Source: Streptantibioticus_C sp963761325
GTDB lineage: Bacteria; Actinomycetota; Actinomycetes; Streptomycetales; Streptomycetaceae
Direction: 5' to 3'
Length of the DNA stretch: 64,000 nucleotides
Assembly: GCA_963761325.1 (NCBI GenBank)
Contig: CAVXGZ010000002.1
Location: 1,364,001-1,428,000 of the forward strand
A model generated the notes under the pieces. That model saw only the letters and a program-made list of their open reading frames with translations. It did no database searches and was not told the DNA's origin. How positions within the stretch are numbered: the stretch's first letter is position 1; the number at the start of each line of letters is the position of its first letter. Below, in pieces: positions 27,048-34,979 of the stretch. The position numbers were made by a program, and so were the translations under genes.

Positions 27048-27878
27048 TTGACCAGCGGGTCCAGGGACGAGTTCGACCTTCAGCAGGACCGGGCCCACAG
27101 CGCCCGCATGTACGACTACTACCTCGGCGGCAAGACCAACTACGCCGTGGACCGGGAAGCGGTCGGCAAGGTCGCCTCGGTCTACCCGGGCATCTTCACC
27201 TGCGCCCGGGAGAACCGCGACTTCATGCACCGGGCCACCCGGGTCCTCGCCGCCGAGTACGGCATACGCCAGTGGCTCGACATCGGCACCGGCATCCCGA
27301 CGTCGCCCAACCTCCACGAGGTCGCCCAGGAGGTCGCTCCGGAAGCGCGCGTCGTCTACGTCGACCACGACCGGATCGTGCTGGCCCACGCCCGCGCGCT
27401 GCTCGACAGCACCCCGGAGGGCCGCACCGCCTACGTGCAGGCGGACGCCCGGGAGCCCGAGGCGATCCTCGACGACCCCGAGCTGTCCGACACCCTGGAC
27501 CTCACCCGCCCGGTCGCCCTCAGCCTCAACGCGCTCCTGCACTTCATCACCGACGAGCAGGACCCGTACGGCATCGTCAACCGCCTGATGGCCGCCCTGC
27601 CGTCCGGTTCCGCGCTCGCGGTGGCCCACTGCACCCCGGACTTCGACCCGGAGACCTGGGCCGGGGTCACCGCCGTCTACAACGCCGCCGGCACCCCGGT
27701 GCAGTTCCGCGCCAAGGCGGACGTCGTCCGGTTCTTCGACGGCCTCGACCTGGTCGAGCCGGGCATAACCGTCGGCCACCGCTGGCGCCCGGAACTCAGC
27801 CGCCTGCCGCGCAGCGTCGACGGCGGACCGAGCGACGCGGACGTCAGCATCTGGGCCGGCCTCGCGATCAAGCCGTGA
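27048..27878 (+). CDS. SAM-dependent methyltransferase, PF04672 (DUF574) family
   Basis: About 276 residues. I choose TTG 27048 because GGAGG (27035-27039) lies 8 bases upstream; ATG 27006 and ATG 26985 are in-frame alternatives without a ribosome binding site. The family opening DRAHSARMYDYYLGGKTNYAVDR is clear. QWLDIGTGIPTSPNLHEVAQ is the SAM-binding glycine loop, then VVYVDHDRIVLAHARALL. This family is heavily expanded in Streptomyces, often of unknown substrate, sometimes beside secondary-metabolite or regulatory genes. Confidence 0.9.
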   Translation: MTSGSRDEFDLQQDRAHSARMYDYYLGGKTNYAVDREAVGKVASVYPGIFTCARENRDFMHRATRVLAAEYGIRQWLDIGTGIPTSPNLHEVAQEVAPEARVVYVDHDRIVLAHARALLDSTPEGRTAYVQADAREPEAILDDPELSDTLDLTRPVALSLNALLHFITDEQDPYGIVNRLMAALPSGSALAVAHCTPDFDPETWAGVTAVYNAAGTPVQFRAKADVVRFFDGLDLVEPGITVGHRWRPELSRLPRSVDGGPSDADVSIWAGLAIKP

Positions 27879-27987
27879 CCCGACCGGGTGCGGTGCGCGG
27901 CCGGGGGCAGGACCGCCGCGGCGCCGGCCGGTTCGCTCTCGGCGTGATGAGTTGCCACCACGTATCCCGAGGCAGGAACGTTCGGGT

Positions 27988-28770
27988 ATGACCGCAGCCG
28001 TCGCCCACCTCAGCGATCCGCACATCACGACCGGCCCGCTCGCCGGCGCTCCCGCCGCGGCGCTGAGCCGGGCCCTCGGCCGGGTCCTCGCGCTCGACCC
28101 CCGGCCCGACTGCGTGGTGATCACCGGCGACCTGGTGGACCGCGGCCGTCCGCAGGAGTACGAGGCGCTCCGCGAGGTGATCGGTCGTTTCCCGCTGCCG
28201 CTGCACCTGGTGGCGGGCAACCACGACGACCCCGAGGCGCTGCTCGGCGAGTTCGGCGGCACCCGCTTCCTGGCCGGCGGCAAGCAGGCGCACTACGCCG
28301 TGGACCACGACGCGTTCACCCTCGTCGTCCTCGACACCAACGTGCCGGGTGCGCCGGGCGGCCACCTGGGAGCGGAGCAACTGGACTGGCTCGACGCGGT
28401 CCTCGCCCGCCGGCCGCTGCTCCCGGCCGTCGTCTGCCTGCACCATCCGCCGATCGCGGTCGGCATCCCGTTCCTGGACGGGATGCGCCTCGACGACGGC
28501 GAGGAACTGGGCGGCGTCCTCGCCCGGCACGGCAACGTCGTACGGGTCCTCGCCGGCCACCTGCACCGCCCGGTCACCGCCGCCTTCGCCGGCAGCACCC
28601 TGGCCGTCGCCCCCAGCACGTACCTGCAGAGCGGCCTGCTGCTGCACGACGGCGCGCCCGGCTACCTCCCGGAGCCGACGTCCTTCCTGCTCCACCTGCC
28701 GGCCGGCCCCTCGTGGGTCACCCACACCGTCCAGGTCAGCCACGCCGCGGCGCCGGTCGCGGGTTTCTAG
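27988..28770 (+). CDS. Calcineurin-like metallophosphoesterase, CpdA-type
   Basis: 260 residues from ATG 27988. Metal-binding motifs occur in order: HLSDPHI (D-x-H), ITGDLVDRG (GD), VAGNHDDPEA (GNHD), CLHHPP and VLAGHLHRP (GHxH). These define the class III cyclic-nucleotide phosphodiesterase/CpdA group, which uses a two-metal centre to cleave phosphodiesters such as 3',5'-cAMP. No membrane segment or signal peptide is present, so it is cytoplasmic. Actual substrate preference cannot be read from sequence. Confidence 0.9.
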   Translation: MTAAVAHLSDPHITTGPLAGAPAAALSRALGRVLALDPRPDCVVITGDLVDRGRPQEYEALREVIGRFPLPLHLVAGNHDDPEALLGEFGGTRFLAGGKQAHYAVDHDAFTLVVLDTNVPGAPGGHLGAEQLDWLDAVLARRPLLPAVVCLHHPPIAVGIPFLDGMRLDDGEELGGVLARHGNVVRVLAGHLHRPVTAAFAGSTLAVAPSTYLQSGLLLHDGAPGYLPEPTSFLLHLPAGPSWVTHTVQVSHAAAPVAGF

Positions 28771-28793
28771 CCGCCGGGCGGGGCGGCGCCGCG

Positions 28794-29189
28794 TCAGCCG
28801 TGCTCGCGGTACCGCACCCAGCCGGCCGCCGTGGCCAGGACGGGCAGGGCCAGGGCTATCCCGAACGGCCAGAGCGTGGCCCGGACGCCGACGGCCACCA
28901 GGTAGGCGGCCGCGACGGCGAGGCTCATCACCCTGCCCACCAGCGCCTGCACCCGCAGCCTGCGGTACGCCTGCCGCTCGTCCACCTCGCGGCGCAGCAC
29001 CGCGGCCGTGTCGCTGTCCCGTCCGCCCCAGGCGTAGTACCCGAGCGCCAGCAGGACCACGAAGGGCACCAGCACCAGATACACCGGACTGCCCCACCCG
29101 TGCGCCGCGACGGCGGCCGCGCCGGCCGCCACACCCACCGCGCCGACCCTCAACGGCGCCCGCAACCGCGGCGGAATCCCCTTGGTCAT
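28794..29189 (-). CDS. Small integral membrane protein linked to an XRE regulator
   Basis: 131 residues with four hydrophobic segments (GAVGVAAGAAAVAAHGW; PVYLVLVPFVVLLALGYYAW; SLAVAAAYLVAVGV; FGIALALPVLATAAGW) and a central charged loop with a VDERQAYRRLR-like sequence. The start overlaps the stop of the XRE gene (ATGA), so the two are translationally coupled. This arrangement of a SinR/XRE-type regulator plus a 4-TM protein is common in actinobacteria; the membrane protein's role is unknown. Confidence 0.8.
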   Translation of the reverse strand: MTKGIPPRLRAPLRVGAVGVAAGAAAVAAHGWGSPVYLVLVPFVVLLALGYYAWGGRDSDTAAVLRREVDERQAYRRLRVQALVGRVMSLAVAAAYLVAVGVRATLWPFGIALALPVLATAAGWVRYREHG

Positions 29190-29395
29190 TTCTCCGTCTC
29201 CTCGTCATCCGGGTCGAACATCGCGTCGACCGACAGCTTGAAGAACCGCGCGATCCGAAACGCCAGCGGCAACGACGGCAGATAACGACCGCTCTCGATC
29301 GATATCACCGTCTGCCGGGAGACCCCCAGAGCCGCTGCCAACTCCGCCTGGGACAAGCCTCGTTCGACCCGCAGCTCGCGCACTCGGTTCCGCAT
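29186..29395 (-). CDS. XRE-family transcriptional regulator
   Basis: 69 residues, essentially one Cro/C1-type helix-turn-helix: RELRVERGLSQAELAAALG, then VSRQTVISIESGRYLPSLPLAFRIARFF. The length matches the YozG-like small regulators that repress their own operon with a membrane protein. A perfect 16-bp palindrome begins 4 bases upstream of its start codon, a strong candidate operator. Co-transcribed with the membrane protein gene downstream. Confidence 0.92.
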   Translation of the reverse strand: MRNRVRELRVERGLSQAELAAALGVSRQTVISIESGRYLPSLPLAFRIARFFKLSVDAMFDPDDEETEK

Positions 29396-29398
29396 GAC

Positions 29399-29442
29399 GT
29401 AAAGCTAGCTTTACATCGTCGAGAGTGTCAAGGGAGCTTTAC
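29399..29442. promoter_or_regulatory. Palindromic operator for the XRE regulator
   Basis: A perfect 16-bp palindrome GTAAAGCTAGCTTTAC (29399-29414) lies directly before the XRE start codon. A second half-site AGCTTTAC recurs at 29435-29442, 28 bases from the first AGCTTTAC. AT-rich in a GC-rich context and placed over the probable promoter, it fits autorepression. Confidence 0.75.
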
Positions 29443-29527
29443 TTCGCTCGGCCCGGGCGCCCGCCGACCGGCTCGGGTCGGATGCTCGCGATCGCGATCC
29501 GCGGCCACGCCGATCGTGCCCGGCGCG

Positions 29528-29573
29528 TTGACTGGATTGAGTGGTGTAACTATCGTTACATGAAACAATTGTT
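29528..29573 (+). promoter_or_regulatory. Promoter and operator upstream of the COG4280 membrane protein gene
   Basis: TTGACT (29528-29533) and TATCGT (29551-29556) are spaced by 17 bases, a good housekeeping-sigma promoter. The -10 region lies inside an inverted repeat GTAAC-TATC-GTTAC (29546-29559). A perfect 10-bp palindrome AACAATTGTT follows at 29564-29573, at the likely transcription start. The layout suggests a repressed promoter; the cognate regulator is not obvious. Confidence 0.6.
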
Positions 29574-29599
29574 ACTACGATCATGGAGAGGGGGTCCTC

Positions 29600-30397
29600 G
29601 TGACTGGGGCAACCTGGGGCGTGGTCATCGCGTCGTTCGTCGCCTGCTTCGTCGAGATGGTCGAAGCGACGACGATCGTGATGGCCATGGGCTTCACCCG
29701 GAGCTGGCGCTCGACTCTGGCCGGGGTCGCCGCGGCGCTCGGCGTCCTCGCCGTGGTGACGGCCGCCGCCGGCTACGCGCTGACGCGCTGGCTGCCGGAA
29801 TCCGCGCTGCAACTGGCCATCGGCGGACTCCTGCTGATCTTCGGTCTGCAGTGGCTGCGCAAGGCGATCCTGCGTTCCTCCGGCCGCAAGGCGGTCCACG
29901 ACGAGGACGCGATCTACCGCGAGCGGGTCGAGGAGGCGAACTCGGCGGGACGCGGGCAGGGCGGGCTGGACATGTTCGCCTTCATGGTCTCCTTCAAGGG
30001 CGTCTTCCTCGAAGGCATGGAGGTCGTGTTCATCGTCATCACCTTCGGCCTCAACGCCCGCAACGTCCCGGCCGCGAGCGCCGGCGCCGCCGCGGCGGTG
30101 GTCCTCGTGCTCGGCATCGCGATCGCCCTCAAGCGCCCGCTGTCGATGATCAACGAGAACCTGCTCAAGTACGCGGTCGGCCTGCTGCTCGCGTCGTTCG
30201 GCACCTTCTGGGCCGTCGAGGGCCTGGGGATCTTCCGGTCGGGCCGCGCGAGCGTCGTGTGGCCCGGGCGGGATCTGGCCGTCCTCGCCCTGCTCGCCCT
30301 CTGGTTCGTCCTCAGCCGGGTCTTCATCGCCGGCCTGCGCGCCTCCGGCGGTCCGCGGACCCCGGCCGCCCCGATCACCGAGGAGGTCGCCCGATGA
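29600..30397 (+). CDS. COG4280-type integral membrane protein, possible ion transporter
   Basis: 265 residues from GTG 29600, with a GAGAGGGGG ribosome binding site. Six to seven hydrophobic segments. Two internally related acidic helices stand out: VIASFVACFVEMVEATTIVMAMG near the N-terminus and FKGVFLEGMEVVFIVITFG in the middle; paired Glu motifs of this kind recall TMEM165/GDT1-like and LysE-like cation transporters. The C-terminal half contains a duplicated-looking bundle ending with VFIAGLRASGG. It overlaps the next small membrane gene. Transport of a metal such as manganese is an analogy only. Confidence 0.7.
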   Translation: MTGATWGVVIASFVACFVEMVEATTIVMAMGFTRSWRSTLAGVAAALGVLAVVTAAAGYALTRWLPESALQLAIGGLLLIFGLQWLRKAILRSSGRKAVHDEDAIYRERVEEANSAGRGQGGLDMFAFMVSFKGVFLEGMEVVFIVITFGLNARNVPAASAGAAAAVVLVLGIAIALKRPLSMINENLLKYAVGLLLASFGTFWAVEGLGIFRSGRASVVWPGRDLAVLALLALWFVLSRVFIAGLRASGGPRTPAAPITEEVAR

Positions 30398-30612
30398 GGT
30401 TCCTCGTCTCATTCGGCCGGTTCTGGTACGACTTCGTCATCGGCGACGACTGGAAGATCGCCGTCTCGGTCGTCCTCGCCCTCGGCGTGACCCTGGGAGC
30501 GCTGGCCGCCGGCCTGGCCGACACCGCGGTCGCGGTGCTGGGCGGGCTCGTGGTCATGGCGTTCTTCTCCGTCAGCCTGCTCGTCGACGTCCGCCCGAAG
30601 TCGAAGGAGTGA
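30394..30612 (+). CDS. Small two-helix membrane protein, partner of the COG4280 protein
   Basis: 72 residues. The start overlaps the upstream stop (ATGA). After MRFLVSFGRFWYDFVIGDDWKI come two hydrophobic helices (AVSVVLALGVTLGALAAGLA and VAVLGGLVVMAFFSVSLLV) and a charged tail VRPKSKE. The tight coupling to the larger membrane protein suggests an accessory subunit. No enzymatic motif. Confidence 0.75.
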   Translation: MRFLVSFGRFWYDFVIGDDWKIAVSVVLALGVTLGALAAGLADTAVAVLGGLVVMAFFSVSLLVDVRPKSKE

Positions 30613-30633
30613 TCCGCGCCGCCGCCCCGCCGC

Positions 30634-31218
30634 TCAGCCGGGATCGCGGACCGTCCTGTCGTAGACGTCGGCCTCGAACTGCTCCAGCAACTGCTCGCAC
30701 TCGGCGACCTTGCTGTGCGCCAGGTCGCGGCCGTCGGCGCCCATCCAGTCCCGGGACTCCGCCTTCGCCAGCCAGCGCCGCAGCTTCTCCAGATCCTGCC
30801 GGATCTCCTCGGCCTCCTCGAACGTGTAGTTGCTGCGGTAGCGCTCGAACTCGATCTCCTTGAAGAACTTCGTCTCGCACTCCTCGACGATCTCCGCGTA
30901 CTCCTTGGCCGCCTGGTCGCGGAAACCCTCGACGATCTGCGTCCTGGCGTCGTCCTCCAGATCGGTGAGCGTGACGAAGATGCTCGACCCGCCGAGCTCG
31001 TCGATCCGCTCGCGGACCCGCTTCAACTCGTCCCGCAGATGCGGCCGATCGGGCAGCACGCACACCGCCTGCTGCACGTACAGCCCGCCCAGCCGCTTCA
31101 ACTGCCGCCACACCGCCACCCGCGCCCTCGACGAGTCACTGGGCGTCCGGTAGATCAGCATGAGCCACGGCCCCCGATCGGGGTCGTCCGGCACAACGGC
31201 ATCGGCAGCGTCTGGCAT
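30634..31218 (-). CDS. ChrB N-terminal domain-like protein
   Basis: 194 residues from ATG 31218. The segment WLMLIYRTPSDSSRARVAVWRQLKRLGG followed by LYVQQAVCVLPDRP matches the N-terminal domain of chromate-resistance regulator ChrB, which also resembles PaaX-type C-terminal regions. Then FVTLTDLEDDARTQIVEGFRDQAAKEYAEIVEEC and a long helical tail EAEEIRQDLEKLRRWLAKAESRDW. No chrA chromate transporter is adjacent, so a chromate role is not supported here. Convergent with the COG4280 unit. Confidence 0.75.
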   Translation of the reverse strand: MPDAADAVVPDDPDRGPWLMLIYRTPSDSSRARVAVWRQLKRLGGLYVQQAVCVLPDRPHLRDELKRVRERIDELGGSSIFVTLTDLEDDARTQIVEGFRDQAAKEYAEIVEECETKFFKEIEFERYRSNYTFEEAEEIRQDLEKLRRWLAKAESRDWMGADGRDLAHSKVAECEQLLEQFEADVYDRTVRDPG

Positions 31219-31346
31219 ACGACCAGCGTAGATCCTCCCGCCGACACCTCCCCGCCACGGGACGCGGGACGGCGTGCGGGCATACTGCACGGCGCGCGTC
31301 CTGGCAGACCGCTGGGGAGCACGCGAGGCGGGAAAGGACGTGTGGC

Positions 31347-31523
31347 GTGGCGTCACGAACCCCTTCCAGCGGGCCCGTGCCGCTGGCGGCGCCGGTCGTG
31401 CCCGCGGTCGCCGCGTTCGCGACGGGCTGGCTGGCGGCGGTGCTGACCGTTCGTGAGTACCCCAGCGAGGTCGGCGCACGCCGGGCGATGGACGTGGAAC
31501 GGGCCGTGCCCTCGCGGCCGTGA
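31347..31523 (+). CDS. Possible small single-helix membrane peptide
   Basis: A 58-residue frame from GTG 31347 to TGA 31523, with GGAAAGG at 31331-31337. It has one hydrophobic stretch (PVVPAVAAFATGWLAAVLTV) between polar ends. It lies between two leftward genes, with otherwise nothing recognised from 31219 to 31544. No family recognised; could be chance. Confidence 0.3.
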   Translation: MASRTPSSGPVPLAAPVVPAVAAFATGWLAAVLTVREYPSEVGARRAMDVERAVPSRP

Positions 31524-31544
31524 GCCGCAGGCCGCTGCCGCACG

Positions 31545-32618
31545 TCATCCGTTGCCGAAAGCTGGATATCCCGGCAGCGGGGGCGTCTGCCACGCTTCGG
31601 CAAGGCCGCGGCACAGCAGTCGCATCGTCTCGGTGAACGCCGGGAGGCCGTCCAGGGCGGCGGCCGTCTCCCAGCGGTGGCGCAGCAGTTGGCGCTTGGT
31701 GGGGACCGGCCGCCGGGTGGGGTGAAGCGGCCCGTCCTTCGCGGCGTGCGGCAGCAGGTGCACCGTCGCGTCCACCGTCCAGACCGCGAGGGCGCGGTTC
31801 ATCCCGTCCCGCCACACCGTGTCGTCGGCCAGCGCCGGGTACACCGTGCTCACCTCCGCCCGGTATGCCTGCTCGATCCGCTCCGCCTGCCCGGTGGGCA
31901 GCGTGAAGACGCACCAGCAGGTGGAGAACGGCATGCGGCAGTACGCGGCCGTCAGGAAGACCGACTGGTAGCAGGCGGCTTCGAAGTCGATGAGCCGCAG
32001 GCCCTGCGCGGTGAGCAGGTTGTTGTCGGGGCAGGTGTCGCCCGGAGTGAAGGCCGGGTACTCCTCGGCCACCGTCGTCCCGATCCGCTCCAACTCCTCG
32101 CTGAGCCCGGCCGGAGCGGTGAGTCCGGCCCCGTCCAGCGACGTGAGGAACGCGGCGGCGTCCCGTGCGATCCACGGATCGTCGCCCGAGGCGTGCGGAT
32201 CCGTGCCGTACCGGGCCCGCAGCCGCGCGAGGTCGGCGCGCCGGTGCACCGATCGCGCGGCCAGCCGTCCGAGCCCGCGGGCCCAGGCGAGCAACCCGTC
32301 CTCGGCGGCCTTCGGATTGTCACCGAGCAGGACGTCCGCCAGCGTCGGCGCGTCCCCGAGGTCCGCCATCACCAGCAACCGGGAATCGGACGCCACCGCC
32401 AGCAGTTCGGGACCGGCCAGCCCGAGCGCCAGACCGGCGGCCTCCGCCGTGAAGGCGCGCAGCGACTCCGGCCCGGCGCCGAACGCCTTGACGATCACCC
32501 TGCCCCCGTCGGCCGTCCCGCACCTCAGCACGGTGCTGCGTCTGCTGCCGCCCAGCTCGACCGGGTCGGACAGCTCGACACCGATCGCCCGACCGGCGGC
32601 GCGCAGGATCGATTCCAT
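31545..32618 (-). CDS. Aminoglycoside phosphotransferase (APH)-fold protein
   Basis: 357 residues. N-lobe: STVLRCGTADGGRVIVKAF with the ATP-binding Lys. C-lobe: PAFTPGDTCPDNNLLTAQGLRLIDFEAA, corresponding to the Brenner HGDxxxxN loop and the metal-binding IDFE. The canonical HGD His is Pro here (PGD), while Asp and Asn are kept. APH-fold kinases include choline, homoserine and antibiotic kinases; nothing points to a specific substrate or to antibiotic resistance. Confidence 0.8.
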   Translation of the reverse strand: MESILRAAGRAIGVELSDPVELGGSRRSTVLRCGTADGGRVIVKAFGAGPESLRAFTAEAAGLALGLAGPELLAVASDSRLLVMADLGDAPTLADVLLGDNPKAAEDGLLAWARGLGRLAARSVHRRADLARLRARYGTDPHASGDDPWIARDAAAFLTSLDGAGLTAPAGLSEELERIGTTVAEEYPAFTPGDTCPDNNLLTAQGLRLIDFEAACYQSVFLTAAYCRMPFSTCWCVFTLPTGQAERIEQAYRAEVSTVYPALADDTVWRDGMNRALAVWTVDATVHLLPHAAKDGPLHPTRRPVPTKRQLLRHRWETAAALDGLPAFTETMRLLCRGLAEAWQTPPLPGYPAFGNG

Positions 32619-32738
32619 TCCGGCATCCTGACACGGAGGCGCCGACCCTCGCGGCCGGTCCGGGCCCAGTGCGCACGCAGCTGTTCGCAGACGAGGGCCA
32701 GGGTCGGTCCTGGTGGATGCACCACCACTGAACGGGTC

Positions 32739-33434
32739 TCAACCGGTCGGATGGTCGCACCGGTCCAGCGCGTAGACCGTGACCGGCGTGCCGTTCAGCG
32801 TGTCCTGGCGGCGCGGGGTGAATCCGAGGCGCCGGGCCACATGGACGGACGCGTCGTTGCCGGGGCGCAGCAGAGCGGTGAAGTAGTCCGCTTCGAGGGT
32901 GGCGAAGCCCCAGGCGAGGCAGGCGCGCGCGGCCTCGGTCGCGTAGCCGTGTCCCCAGTGCTCCGCCCGCAGCGTCCAGCCCAACTCGACCTCGTCGAAA
33001 CACTCCCAGTACTGCAGGCCGCTGCGGCCGATGAACTCGCCGGTGGACCGCAGTTCGACGGCGCACAGCCCGTGCCCCCGTTCGGCCCATTGCCGCTCCA
33101 CCAGCGCCAGTCGTTCCCGCGCCTGCCGACGGGAGAGGGCGCCGACGAACCGGTTGACCCGCGGGTGGGCCTAGGGCGTGTCTTGCGGATCTTGGCGGGC
33201 TCGCGACGCCTGGCACGGCACCCCGCCGCGTTGCCGAAACGTCCCGATAAAACCCACTATCGGGACGCTCCGGCGCCTTGCTCCCCCAGCCTCCAGCCGG
33301 GAGGTGCCCCCTCACCGCACCAGACGCCGCTCCCTGATCCACCCTGATCCACAAGACACGCCCTGGAGATCGACGAGTGCGTCGAGATCGGAGGGCACCA
33401 GCGGACGCAGGGACAGGCGCTCCGTCTCGATCAT
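32739..33434 (-). pseudogene. GNAT acetyltransferase interrupted by a MITE-like element
   Basis: The N-terminal part starts at ATG 33434 (MIETERLSLRPLVPSDLDAL) and runs to 33365. A 192-bp element (33173-33364) follows; the rest continues in the same frame from 33172 to 32739 (RVNRFVGALSRRQARERLAL, then GRSGLQYW, ELGWTLRAEHWGHGYATEAA with the acetyl-CoA loop, and LGFTPRRQD). Removing exactly 192 bases (64 codons) joins ...VDLQ to AHPRVNRF..., a normal GNAT sequence. The element carries an in-frame stop, so only the first 24 native codons would be translated before element-encoded residues. A GTG restart at 33101 could yield a fragment lacking the first strands. Confidence 0.88.
33173..33364 (+). 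mobile_element. MITE-like element, copy 1 (192 bp)
   Basis: Terminal inverted repeats AGGGCGTGTCTTGCGGATC at the left and its mate (AGGGCGTGTCTTGTGGATC on the other strand) at the right, 18 of 19 matching. No coding capacity. The interior holds a GATA...TATC hairpin near 33246-33266. It is nearly identical, in opposite orientation, to the element at 34980-35185, from which it differs by a short central deletion and a duplicated CTGATCCACC near its right end. CT flanks both ends (33171-33172 and the last two bases), compatible with a 2-bp target duplication. No transposase lies in the window, so it is non-autonomous. Confidence 0.85.
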
Positions 33435-33577
33435 CCGACGAGCATATGGCCGCGCCACGGCCGGAACGGAGGCCGCCGCTGCGAAACGTGAAGCCCAGGG
33501 GGTGGGATCATGGCTACGGTCCCGTAACCTACGTGTCCGTAGGTACCCACCCGCCTCTCGTACCAGGAGCTGTCGTC

Positions 33578-34540
33578 TTGACCACTGCCCTTCCTCGTCC
33601 CCGTACGCCGCAGGCCTGGACCGACGTTCAGCTGCTCCAGGCACTGGAGGAGGTCGTCGAGACCGAACTCAACCGGCACCTGAAGGTCGCCAAGGAGTGG
33701 ATGCCGCACGAGTACGTGCCGTGGAGCGAAGGCCGCAACTTCGACGGCGTGATGGGTGGCGAGGCCTGGGCGCCCGAGCAGTCCAAGGTCACCGACATCG
33801 GCCGGATCGCGCTCGTGGTCAACCTGCTGACCGAGGACAACCTGCCCAGCTACCACCACGAGATCGCGACCATGTTCGGCCGGGACGGGGCCTGGGGCAC
33901 CTGGGTGCAGCGCTGGACGGCGGAAGAGGGCCGGCACGCCATCGCGATGCGCGACTACCTCCTCACCACCCGGGCCGTCGACCCGGTGGAGCTGGAGCGG
34001 TTCCGCATGAGCCACATGTCGGAGGGGTTCGAGTCCGACAACCGGCACAGCATGCTGCACTCGGTCGCGTACGTGGCCTTCCAGGAGCTGGCCACCCGCG
34101 TCTCGCACCGCAACACCGGCCACCACGCGGGGGATCCGGTCTGCGACCGCATGCTCTCCCGGATCGCCACCGACGAGAACCTGCACATGGTCTTCTACCG
34201 CAACCTGCTGGCCGCCGCGCTGGAACTCGCGCCCGCCCAGACGATGCGGGCCATCGCCGACGTGGTGACCGCGTTCCGGATGCCGGGCCACGGAATACCC
34301 GGTTTCGAGCGGGCGGCAGCCCGGATGGCCATCGGCGGGATCTACAACCAGCGGATCCACCACGACGACGTGCTGCAGCCGGTGCTGCGCCACCTGAAGG
34401 TGCTGGAGCTGTCCGCGGTGGGCACCGACGGACTGCGGGCCCAGGACGAGATCGGGCTGTTCATGGGCGCGCTCAACGACCAGGCGGCCAAGTTCGAGGA
34501 GCGCCGCGAGGCCATGCTGGCCCGGCGCCGCAAGGACTGA
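33578..34540 (+). CDS. Acyl-ACP desaturase (soluble di-iron)
   Basis: About 320 residues. TTG 33578 has AGGAG (33564-33568) upstream; a GTG at about 33533 is an alternative. The di-iron ligands appear in two helices, WTAEEGRHAIAMRDYL (EExxH) and IATDENLHMVFYRNLL (DExxH), with further Glu in LEEVVETELNRHL and LTEDNLPSYHHEI. Length and pattern match plant-type/actinobacterial stearoyl-ACP desaturases (DesA family) that introduce a cis double bond into acyl-ACP using ferredoxin and oxygen, so likely membrane-lipid unsaturation. Confidence 0.93.
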   Translation: MTTALPRPRTPQAWTDVQLLQALEEVVETELNRHLKVAKEWMPHEYVPWSEGRNFDGVMGGEAWAPEQSKVTDIGRIALVVNLLTEDNLPSYHHEIATMFGRDGAWGTWVQRWTAEEGRHAIAMRDYLLTTRAVDPVELERFRMSHMSEGFESDNRHSMLHSVAYVAFQELATRVSHRNTGHHAGDPVCDRMLSRIATDENLHMVFYRNLLAAALELAPAQTMRAIADVVTAFRMPGHGIPGFERAAARMAIGGIYNQRIHHDDVLQPVLRHLKVLELSAVGTDGLRAQDEIGLFMGALNDQAAKFEERREAMLARRRKD

Positions 34541-34673
34541 GGACCGCGTCGGCGGGGCGCCGCGGAGCCCCGCCGTACGAAGCAGGGTGTGAGAACGGTC
34601 ACATGCCGGCGGGTTCGGCCGTCAGGGAGCGGGCCCGTCCCGCGGGCGTCGTGCGCTCACCCAGGGTGCGATG

Positions 34674-34829
34674 TCAGTTCGAGGAGCCGTCGGCGGCCGG
34701 GGACGCGTTGTCGGGCGCCGGGACGGGAGCGGCCTCGCCGGGGTCGGCGGCCTGGAACGGATTCGTCGCCGGAGGCCGGGACGCCGTCTTGAGCCGGGAG
34801 GACGACACCGGCTCGGGGTCGGAGAACAT
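34674..34829 (-). CDS. Possible small Pro/Ala-rich protein
   Basis: A 51-residue frame from ATG 34829, opening MFSDPEPVSSSRLKTASRPP and ending PAADGSSN. It has normal third-position GC bias and is low-complexity, acidic and probably unstructured. There is no clear ribosome binding site. It is convergent with the desaturase gene. No family recognised. Confidence 0.35.
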   Translation of the reverse strand: MFSDPEPVSSSRLKTASRPPATNPFQAADPGEAAPVPAPDNASPAADGSSN

Positions 34830-34979
34830 CGTGGTCGTGTCGATCGGAGGTCTGCCTTTCGGTTGGGGGGCTGCGGCGGCGGGATCCGGAACGGCTCAGC
34901 CGTCGGACGGTCCGCCGAGGAGTGGTGCCGGGCCGGCCTTCGGCCAGCCACGGCGTTCGAACGGTATCCGCAGTCGGTT

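Noticed and set aside
30634..31218. Chromate resistance operon
   Set aside because: Only a ChrB N-terminal-like protein is present; no ChrA transporter or other chromate gene adjoins it.
31274..31456. A 60-codon plus-strand frame upstream of the APH-fold gene
   Set aside because: Sequence rich in Arg/Gly/Ala without features; the neighbouring frame from GTG 31347 has a more plausible helix but is itself uncertain.
31545..32618. Aminoglycoside resistance gene
   Set aside because: Only the kinase fold is supported; the catalytic loop differs (PGD) and no resistance subfamily is recognisable.
34622..34951. A 109-codon minus-strand frame overlapping the possible 51-residue protein
   Set aside because: Arg/Pro-rich frame shifted from the better one; no ribosome binding site.
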